Origin: BMS3ABIN04 sp965554225
Lineage (GTDB): Bacteria > Bacteroidota > Ignavibacteria > Ignavibacteriales > Melioribacteraceae
Direction: 5' to 3'
Assembly (NCBI GenBank): GCA_965554225.1
Contig: CBEVZC010000085.1
Span: 1 to 13,136 of the forward strand
Length of the DNA: 13,136 nt
The position numbers and the translations under genes are program-made. Shown piece after piece: positions 7,361-13,136 of the stretch. The notes beneath the pieces were generated by a model. The model did no database searches. It saw nothing but the letters and a program-made list of their open reading frames with translations, and was not told the DNA's origin. Position 1 is the first letter of the stretch, and each line of letters begins with the position of its first letter.

Positions 7361-7365
7361 AAAGG
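7361..7365 (+). promoter_or_regulatory. Shine-Dalgarno site deciding the phosphatase start
   Basis: AAAGG is 7 bases before the ATG at 7373. The frame could open earlier at TTG 7343, but that would put the site inside the gene and add LLIIIIKGTF-like residues with no counterpart in the family. The ATG is preferred. Confidence 0.65.
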
Positions 7366-7372
7366 CACATTT

Positions 7373-8680
7373 ATGTCTGAAGTAAACAATTCATACAATA
7401 TAGAGCAAATAATTAAGGAAAATGAACGGCTAAGAAAAGCTGTTAGTGAATTATCTATACTCAACGAAATTTCAACTGCAATAAGTTCAACATTAAGTTT
7501 AGATAAAATAATCAATCTAATTGTTTGGAAGTGTATTAAACACTTAAAAGTAGAGCAGGCCGCTGTAATGTTGTTAGATGAAAGCAAGTCAGATAAGCCT
7601 TTCCAAACTATGATAAGAGAAGCCGATTCACAAACTAAGAGTTTTTTACCTCTAAGATTAGACTCACAAATAACAGGCTGGATACTTAAAAACAGGAAAT
7701 CCCTTCTTGTAAATGATATTAGGGCAGACGAACGGTTTAGATGGTCTTTTATAAAATCAATGCCGATTAAATCATTTTTAAGTGTTCCCTTAATTTCTAA
7801 AGGATCTATCATTGGAATTATAACTCTGTTCAATAAAAAAGGGGATTCTGAATTTACTGATAACGATCAGCGGTTGCTGTCAATAATAGCGACGCAGTCA
7901 ACTCAAACAATCGAAAACGCAAGACTTCTTGAAGAAGAAAAGGAACTTTTACATTTGCAAAAAGAATTACAGATGGCTGCAGAAATTCAAAAAAACATTT
8001 TACCGATGAAAATACCCCAAATTGACGGATATGAAATCGCTGCAATCAATATCCCCGCTAAAGAGGTTGGAGGAGATTATTACGATTTTCTCTTACCAAA
8101 TAATAATGAACTTATTTTTTGCCTTGGTGATATTACAGGGAAAGGGATTCCTGCAGCTATGCTTATGTCTAATCTTCAAGCAACTTTCCGCAGTCAAGCT
8201 CAAATTCAACAAACTCTTAAAGAGGTAATTTCATCTTCAAATACTTTATTACACAAAAGTACCGAATCAGATAAGTTTGCCACATTCTTTTCCGGAGTAT
8301 TGAATTTTGAAAAACATTCACTCACTTATTGTAATGCCGGTCACGATAATCCAATTCATATAACTCAGAATGGATATATTGGAAGATTAAGCGAAGGTGG
8401 AGTAATACTAGGATTTATGGATGATGTTCCCTATGATGAAGAAAAATTACTGCTTCAAAAAGGAGACAAAATTATAGTGTATACTGATGGAATTACCGAA
8501 ACAATGAATTCCGATGAAGAATTATTTGGAGAAGAAAGATTGATTAAGTTAGTTTCTGATAGTCGTGATTTGTCGGCAAAACAGCTTTTGGAAAAAATTG
8601 TAGATGAAACCGAAAAATTTGCGGAAGGTGAATCTCAATACGATGATAAAACTTTATTAATAATTCAGAGGGAGAAATGA
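7373..8680 (+). CDS. GAF-domain PP2C-type protein phosphatase (RsbU/SpoIIE family)
   Basis: Serine phosphatase expected to dephosphorylate a STAS anti-sigma-factor antagonist, here most likely the product of the overlapping next gene. It is 435 residues from ATG 7373. A short coiled coil (about 10-30) leads into a GAF sensor domain (about 28-182, with GWILKNRKSLLVNDI at 102-116 and FLSVPLISKG at 135-144). A linker helix (about 183-208, ELQMAAEIQKNILP) typical of RsbU proteins follows. The SpoIIE/PP2C domain runs to the end, with metal-binding Asp235 and Asp238 in GGDYYDF, Asp253 in LGDITGKG, NAGH at 321-324, Asp372 in YTDGITE and YDDKT at 423-427. All key acidic residues are present, so it should be active. 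No membrane segment is seen; it is cytosolic and senses an unknown small ligand or redox cue through GAF. The stop overlaps the next start (ATGA). Confidence 0.93.
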   Translation: MSEVNNSYNIEQIIKENERLRKAVSELSILNEISTAISSTLSLDKIINLIVWKCIKHLKVEQAAVMLLDESKSDKPFQTMIREADSQTKSFLPLRLDSQITGWILKNRKSLLVNDIRADERFRWSFIKSMPIKSFLSVPLISKGSIIGIITLFNKKGDSEFTDNDQRLLSIIATQSTQTIENARLLEEEKELLHLQKELQMAAEIQKNILPMKIPQIDGYEIAAINIPAKEVGGDYYDFLLPNNNELIFCLGDITGKGIPAAMLMSNLQATFRSQAQIQQTLKEVISSSNTLLHKSTESDKFATFFSGVLNFEKHSLTYCNAGHDNPIHITQNGYIGRLSEGGVILGFMDDVPYDEEKLLLQKGDKIIVYTDGITETMNSDEELFGEERLIKLVSDSRDLSAKQLLEKIVDETEKFAEGESQYDDKTLLIIQREK

Positions 8681-9015
8681 AAATTAAAGTATCTGAAAAG
8701 TACAATGCAGTTGTTTTTGAACTGAAAGGTAAATTACTCGGTGGACCCGAAGCTTCAGAATTTAACGATGCTATTCGCAAGTTTATTGATGAAGGCAAAA
8801 AAAATATTGTTGTTGATCTTTCCGGCGTTTCGTATGTAAATAGTATCGGGACGGGAATGCTCATACGCAATTACACAACAGCAGTTAATTCAGGTGGCAA
8901 ATTTAAGTTAGCTGCAATTAATGATAGAATGCGCGGTTTGCTATCTGTTACCAAGCTTAATCAAATATTCGAAATTTATGATTCTACAGAAGCAGCAGTT
9001 AAAAATTTTAGTTAA
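8677..9015 (+). CDS. STAS-domain anti-sigma-factor antagonist (RsbV/SpoIIAA family)
   Basis: A 112-residue single STAS domain, the phosphorylation-switched partner of an anti-sigma factor. The core strand and loop read VVDLSGVSYVNSIGTGML (45-62). Ser56 lines up with the phosphorylated Ser of Bacillus RsbV (Ser56) and SpoIIAA (Ser58), although the usual Asp-Ser-(Ser/Thr)-Gly is Asn-Ser-Ile-Gly here. The downstream TAVNSGGKFKLAAINDRMRGLL (68-89) and TKLNQIFEIY (92-101) are standard. The ATG overlaps the stop of the phosphatase gene by four bases and is preceded by GAGGGAG (8667-8673), so the two are translationally coupled and should be made together. Its kinase (RsbW type) is not in the window; the only kinase nearby is the Hanks-type enzyme 33 bases downstream. 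Confidence 0.9.
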   Translation: MKIKVSEKYNAVVFELKGKLLGGPEASEFNDAIRKFIDEGKKNIVVDLSGVSYVNSIGTGMLIRNYTTAVNSGGKFKLAAINDRMRGLLSVTKLNQIFEIYDSTEAAVKNFS

Positions 9016-9048
9016 TCTACAAAATTATTTAATATTTCTTGATTAATA

Positions 9049-11871
9049 ATGATTAGTTCTACTATCTCACATTATAAGATTTTGGAGAAACTTGGCGGCG
9101 GTGGAATGGGTGTGGTGTATAAAGCCCAAGACCTGAAGTTAGATCGCCTTGTAGCACTGAAGTTTTTACCAACTTCGTTGAGTTTTGATGATGAAACAAA
9201 ACAAAGATTTATACATGAAGCAAAATTAGCGTCTTCACTTCAACATAATAACATTTGTACGATACATGAGATAGACGAAACAGTTGATGGACAATTATTT
9301 ATTAGTATGGATTTATATGAAGGAGAAACATTAAAAAAGAAAATTGAAAAGGGAAGACTGGAATTAGAAGAAATAGTAAACATTTCAATTCAAATTACTG
9401 AGGGTTTGAAAAAAGCTCACGACAAAGGAATAGTACACAGAGATATAAAACCGGCAAATGTTTTCATTACAAATGACAGTACTGTTAAGATCTTGGATTT
9501 TGGATTGGCAAAAGGACTAAGCGAAAATACTCTTACTCAAAAAGGAATGACGTTTGGAACTGTTACTTATATGTCGCCTGAACAAGCCAGGGGTGAAAAA
9601 GTCGATCCACGGACGGATATTTGGTCGCTTGGCATTCTTTTGTACGAAATGTTGACCGGAGATCTGCCGTTCAAAGGTGAATACGATCAAGCCGTTATTT
9701 ACTCCATTCTTAATGAAGAACCGGGGTTTGATGAGAAAGTTAAATTCGAAAAATTAAAAAATATAATTAAAAAATGCCTCGCAAAGAATAAAAGCGAGAG
9801 GTATCGAAATGCCGAAGAACTTATTGAAGATTTGAAAAATGTACAACTATCAACGGTTCCCAAAACGAGATGGGATGTAGTTTCGCGAAAGAGAAGATGG
9901 TTTGGTTTAATATCAATAGTAGGACTCGCTTTAATTACTGTTTTTCTGGCTTTTTATTTTTCCTCGACGTCAAAAGTAAAAAGTAAGCAACGTATTCCCA
10001 TTGCTGTTGTCGATTTCAAAAATGCAACAAAGGAAGCCGAACTTAATGGACTTTCGGGAATGTTGATTACCTCGCTCGAGCAATCCAAACGGTTAAACGT
10101 TATTACCCGTTCTCGCTTGTTCGATATTCTTAAACAACTTGGAAAAGAAAATTTAACAAGAATAGATGAATACGCCGGAAGGGAAATTTGCACAAGAGCT
10201 AATATTTCAACTTTGGCAATCGCATCAATCCGTAAGTTCGGAAAAGTGTATACTATCGATATGAAAGTGATGGATGTGGTTAAAAATCAATATCTGTTTG
10301 CTGTTAATGTGAGAGGCGAGGGGAAAGAAAGTATTCCCGAATTGATTGACAAACTTTCCAAAAAAACAAGAGAAGGATTGAATGAAAATATTGCGTCTAT
10401 TTATTCCGGTAATAAAAAGATTGCGGAAATTACAACTTCGAATCTTCAAGCATATCAACATTTTTTTAAAGGTGAAGAATTAATTGATAAACTGAAATTC
10501 AAAGAAGCACAAAAAGAATTTGAGCAAGCAATAAAAATCGATTCTTCTTTCGGACTTGCATTTTACCGCATGGCTTATGCAATTGACTGGGAGTCAAATA
10601 AAAAACTGGCAAACAAATATGTTTTGAAAGCCTATAGTTTGTTCCAAAATATTCCGGAAAAGGAACAATACCTTGTTGATGCATTGTACGCTGAAAATAA
10701 GTTGGATTTAGAAAAAGCGCTCAAAATTCTGAAGGAAGGAGAAAAAAAATATCCTAATGATAAAGAGATTCTGTATAACATAGGGGATTGGTCGTATCAT
10801 GCAGGTTATTTAAATCAAGCCGAAAAATATCTTAAAAAAGTTTTACAAATCGATCCGAATTTTCCCCGGGCGCTTGATCATTTGACATGGACTTATGAAG
10901 ATCAAAAGAAATATGATAAAATGCTTGAAACCGCTAAACGTTACTATGCAGTATCGCCAACATTTGAAGCATCGAACCTGTTAGATGTTGCCTATTTTAA
11001 AACTGGCGAATATCAAACGGCTATAGATGAACTTAAACGCAACTTAACAATTCATCCTGGTAGACAATCAATCTTGGCTTTATTAGCGAGATGTTATGTG
11101 TATTTGGGTAATGCGGAAAAAGCGGATTCGGTTATCGAACATGCTTTGAAAAATATAAAATATCAAAATGGTTCAACAAATTTTTTATACCGGACTGCAT
11201 TCGGAGTGTTTATTTATCAAGGGAAATACCATGATGCATTAAAATTTGCCGACATGCGTATCAAAATAGCTGAGGATACTTCAAAAATATGTTTATGGCA
11301 CATGCTCAAGGCTATAACATTTAAATACGGTTGGAATGATTCGAAAAATTACAAGGCGGAAGTGAAAAAAGGGTTGGAGTATCCTAAGTATATCAATAAT
11401 CCCGTTTCGGTCGGCACTTTGTCATTATATTATATTCAAAACGGGGAACCGGAAAAAGCTTATAAAATTTATACAGGGAAACCATGGATTTTAACATTAA
11501 AAAGCATAAATGAAATAAAAAGGAAAAATTATTTACAAGCATTAACTTTTCTTGATAGCGTTAAAAAATATAATAGCGAAACATTTAATTATTTAATTTA
11601 CTATCCGCTTTTGCTGTTGCAGATTGACCTCGGTTATTATAACGAAGCGCTTAAAACTCTAACGGAAATGTTAAATATGTGCGATGACTTGTACCTTTCT
11701 TACCCGTTGTATTATCCTAAACTTTATTTTTTGCGGGGAGCGGTTTATGAAAAAATCGGGAATAAATCTAAAGCCAAAGAAAATTACAAGAAATTCCTGA
11801 ACATCTGGAAAAATGCTGATAAGGATTTGCCGTGGTTGATTGAAGCTAAAAGAATATTGATGAAAATTTAG
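9049..11871 (+). CDS. Transmembrane Ser/Thr protein kinase with FlgO/CsgG-like and TPR sensor region
   Basis: A 940-residue Hanks-type kinase. The N-terminal kinase domain (about 9-265) is complete: glycine loop LGGGGMG (15-21), Lys38 in VALKF, Glu57 in HEAKLA, HRDIKPAN (130-137), DFG (150-152), activation-loop Thr residues 168-173, SPEQ (176-179, in place of APE), D190 in TDIWSLG. Basic residues SRKRRW (279-284) precede one membrane helix (about 284-306), which places the kinase in the cytosol and the rest outside. Residues about 315-445 (IAVVDF..., SGMLITSLEQ..., VITRSRLFDILKQLGKE) resemble the N-terminal domain of FlgO/CsgG/TolB-like proteins. From about 465 to the end are tetratricopeptide repeats, clear at 467-500, 573-606 and 640-672 and degenerate after that, probably a protein- or peptide-binding platform. 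The start ATG 9049 has no Shine-Dalgarno site but matches the family's usual N-terminus (ISHYKILEKLG). It is probably the last gene of the phosphatase-STAS operon. Substrates are unknown. Confidence 0.93.
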   Translation: MISSTISHYKILEKLGGGGMGVVYKAQDLKLDRLVALKFLPTSLSFDDETKQRFIHEAKLASSLQHNNICTIHEIDETVDGQLFISMDLYEGETLKKKIEKGRLELEEIVNISIQITEGLKKAHDKGIVHRDIKPANVFITNDSTVKILDFGLAKGLSENTLTQKGMTFGTVTYMSPEQARGEKVDPRTDIWSLGILLYEMLTGDLPFKGEYDQAVIYSILNEEPGFDEKVKFEKLKNIIKKCLAKNKSERYRNAEELIEDLKNVQLSTVPKTRWDVVSRKRRWFGLISIVGLALITVFLAFYFSSTSKVKSKQRIPIAVVDFKNATKEAELNGLSGMLITSLEQSKRLNVITRSRLFDILKQLGKENLTRIDEYAGREICTRANISTLAIASIRKFGKVYTIDMKVMDVVKNQYLFAVNVRGEGKESIPELIDKLSKKTREGLNENIASIYSGNKKIAEITTSNLQAYQHFFKGEELIDKLKFKEAQKEFEQAIKIDSSFGLAFYRMAYAIDWESNKKLANKYVLKAYSLFQNIPEKEQYLVDALYAENKLDLEKALKILKEGEKKYPNDKEILYNIGDWSYHAGYLNQAEKYLKKVLQIDPNFPRALDHLTWTYEDQKKYDKMLETAKRYYAVSPTFEASNLLDVAYFKTGEYQTAIDELKRNLTIHPGRQSILALLARCYVYLGNAEKADSVIEHALKNIKYQNGSTNFLYRTAFGVFIYQGKYHDALKFADMRIKIAEDTSKICLWHMLKAITFKYGWNDSKNYKAEVKKGLEYPKYINNPVSVGTLSLYYIQNGEPEKAYKIYTGKPWILTLKSINEIKRKNYLQALTFLDSVKKYNSETFNYLIYYPLLLLQIDLGYYNEALKTLTEMLNMCDDLYLSYPLYYPKLYFLRGAVYEKIGNKSKAKENYKKFLNIWKNADKDLPWLIEAKRILMKI

Positions 11872-11891
11872 ATTAGTAAATAATAAAGTGG

Positions 11892-13136
11892 TTATTGTAT
11901 TCCAAAAGCTCTAAGTCCGTTAACCGTTATAAAGGTTAAAATATAAGCAATTGAAGTATAAATAAATAATTGCAGCATAGGAATTCTCCAGCTTCCTGTT
12001 TCCTGGCGCGATATTGCCAAAGTGGAAACACATTGAAGTGCGAAAACAAAAAACAGAATTAGTCCTATTATAGTTGCAGTGGTAAATAATTTTTTCCCGG
12101 TCTTCCCGATTTTCGCTTCGTTCATTGCGGATAAGAGTGAATTCTGTAATGTGCCGTCGCTACCGGTAACTTTAAAAATTAGAGCTAATGAACTAACAAA
12201 AACTTCACGTGCGGCAAATGCAGAAATTAAGGATACTCCAACGCGCCAATCCATTCCTATCGGAGTCATGATAGGTTCAATTACATGTCCAAGTGAAGCG
12301 GCATATGAAGTTTCTAAACGTTCCGCACTTTTTATCTGTTCTATTTTTTCAGAAGTAAGGCCAGATTCATTTGTCTTGGGATTATAGTTTGGGAAGTAAG
12401 TTAAAACCCAGAGTATCATTGATAAAACAAGAATTACTGTACCTGCTTTAATTAAGTAGAGTTTTGACCCTTCGTATGCATTGTTTAAAATAATACTCAA
12501 TTTCGGTTTCTTATAGGTGGGCAACTCTAGAATAAACGAAGAGTGAGATTCTTCTCTGATAAGAGTTTTGCTGAATTTATTTACTAGTCCGGCAACAAAA
12601 GCAGCACTTAAAATACTTAACAAATATATTCCTGCCAGACCTATTCCGCCAAGCCATAGTTTATCTCTTGGGACAAGAAATGCAATCAACAATGTATAAA
12701 CGGGTAATCTTGCAGAACAGCTCATTAATGGAATAATAAAAATAGTTAATAACCGCTCTTTTCTACTTCGGATAGTCCTTGCTGCCATTATAGCCGGGAT
12801 AGCACAAGCAAATCCTGATAACATTGGAACAAAAGACCTGCCGTTCAATCCAAGTTTTGAAAGTGGTTTATCAACCAGCATTGCACCTCTTGCAAGGTAA
12901 CCGCTGTCTTCTAGAAAGCCGAGGATAAAAAACAAAATAAAAATCTGTGGAATAAATACTAACACAGCTCCTGTACCGGCAATAACGCCGTTAGAAATTA
13001 AATTCCCGAACCAATTATAACCTAAAAGCCGGACGGCTTCGTTCGATAAAATCCCAAAGAACTCACTTACTAATTCCATAATTGGTAAAGCAAGGTAGAA
13101 TATGGAAATGAAAGTAAATGCCATAATTAAAAAGAA
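11892..13136 (-). CDS. feoB: Ferrous iron transport protein B, C-terminal part (cut by the window edge)
   Basis: Inner-membrane Fe(II) importer. The reading frame stays open to the right end of the window beyond the Met at 13124 (upstream codons give FFLI), so the true start and the N-terminal GTPase domain lie outside. What is visible is about 414 residues of the membrane domain, with the FeoB signatures VLVFIPQIFILFFILGFLED, LEDSGYLARGAM, the first Gate motif GFACAIPAIMAARTIRSRKE and its partner MSCSARLPVY, and, near the C-terminus, FAAREVFVSSLA and FALQCVSTLA followed by ETGSWRIPMLQ. The Gate cysteines proposed to handle iron are retained. The C-terminus ends in GLRAFGIQ. The stop is 20 bases from the stop of the convergent kinase gene, with no clear terminator between. 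FeoA is not present downstream and would have to lie beyond the right edge. Confidence 0.95.
   Translation of the reverse strand, partial: FFLIMAFTFISIFYLALPIMELVSEFFGILSNEAVRLLGYNWFGNLISNGVIAGTGAVLVFIPQIFILFFILGFLEDSGYLARGAMLVDKPLSKLGLNGRSFVPMLSGFACAIPAIMAARTIRSRKERLLTIFIIPLMSCSARLPVYTLLIAFLVPRDKLWLGGIGLAGIYLLSILSAAFVAGLVNKFSKTLIREESHSSFILELPTYKKPKLSIILNNAYEGSKLYLIKAGTVILVLSMILWVLTYFPNYNPKTNESGLTSEKIEQIKSAERLETSYAASLGHVIEPIMTPIGMDWRVGVSLISAFAAREVFVSSLALIFKVTGSDGTLQNSLLSAMNEAKIGKTGKKLFTTATIIGLILFFVFALQCVSTLAISRQETGSWRIPMLQLFIYTSIAYILTFITVNGLRAFGIQ

Larger units (their letters stand above)
7047..7372. other. 326-base AT-rich intergenic region
   Basis: No conserved gene is recognised. The + strand is T-rich from about 7110 to 7280. 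Visible items are: an inverted repeat TAGGAAAAA (7099-7107) / TTTTTCCTA (7128-7136) with a 20-base loop; a weaker 6-bp stem AATACC/GGTATT around GATA (7182-7197); a 56-codon open frame (7110-7280); and a promoter-like pair before the phosphatase gene (7288-7316). Neither hairpin is followed by a T-run, so no intrinsic terminator for cobO is evident. A long minus-strand open frame entering from the phosphatase gene is judged a shadow. Confidence 0.6.

Noticed and set aside
7261..7833. A 190-codon open frame on the minus strand
   Set aside because: It overlaps the GAF part of the phosphatase gene antisense, its translation resembles no family, and the + strand gene there is certain.
8544..8870. 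A 108-codon minus-strand open frame across the phosphatase/STAS junction
   Set aside because: Antisense to two well-supported genes, with low-complexity Ser/Phe/Pro content typical of a shadow frame.
11919..11940. TTAACC/GGTTAA inverted repeat near the convergent kinase/feoB ends as a terminator
   Set aside because: It is inside the feoB coding region, has a 6-bp AT-rich stem with an 8-base loop, and lacks a T-run.
12079..12387. A 102-codon + strand open frame inside feoB
   Set aside because: Antisense shadow of conserved FeoB membrane segments; no start signal or family likeness.
1..13136. CRISPR arrays, insertion sequences, phage genes, tRNA or rRNA genes
   Set aside because: No regularly spaced repeats, transposase or integrase motifs, or recognisable structural RNA sequences were seen on either strand.

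Overview
The window reads as a stretch of low-GC chromosome from the Bacteroidota/Chlorobiota/Ignavibacteriota side of the tree, most likely an Ignavibacteria-like organism. This is an inference from family content (two S46 dipeptidyl-peptidases, a Hanks kinase with a C-terminal TPR sensor, an RsbU-type phosphatase), from AT-rich codon use and from the weak or absent Shine-Dalgarno sites of several genes. No phylogenetic marker gene is present, so the assignment is tentative.

Left third (1-6460): two paralogous secreted S46 serine peptidases on the + strand (60-2204 and 4247-6406) flank a two-gene minus-strand operon: a TerB-like helical protein (4143-3700), then, 2 bases on, a class-3-type aldehyde dehydrogenase (3697-2261) that starts at TTG. 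A bidirectional hairpin terminator separates the first peptidase from the convergent dehydrogenase. A 103-base divergent gap with a small dyad separates the TerB-like gene from the second peptidase, which ends in a strong intrinsic terminator. Both peptidases keep the His/Asp/Ser triad and carry Gly at the position that is Arg in DPP11, so both look like DPP7-type enzymes preferring hydrophobic P1 residues. They point to a periplasmic peptide-degrading lifestyle.

Middle (6460-7372): an orphan corrinoid adenosyltransferase (CobO/BtuR family), then 326 bases without a confident gene. That gap holds a T-rich 56-codon open frame with a Shine-Dalgarno-like site buried in a 9-bp hairpin, and a promoter-like sequence.

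Right (7373-11871): a probable three-gene signalling operon: GAF + PP2C/SpoIIE phosphatase (RsbU type), a STAS anti-sigma-factor antagonist (RsbV type, overlapping by ATGA), and, 33 bases later, a 940-residue membrane Ser/Thr kinase whose C-terminal half is a FlgO/CsgG-like domain plus TPRs, predicted to lie in the periplasm. No GHKL anti-sigma kinase (RsbW) and no sigma factor are in the window, so the usual partner-switching loop is incomplete here and the Hanks kinase sits where the opposing kinase might be expected.

Right edge (11892-13136): the C-terminal membrane part of the ferrous-iron transporter FeoB on the minus strand, convergent with the kinase. Its N-terminal GTPase domain lies outside the window. 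No tRNA, rRNA, CRISPR array, insertion sequence or phage gene was seen. The most interesting parts are the RsbU/STAS/kinase-TPR operon and the S46 pair; nothing here is clearly a wholly new system.
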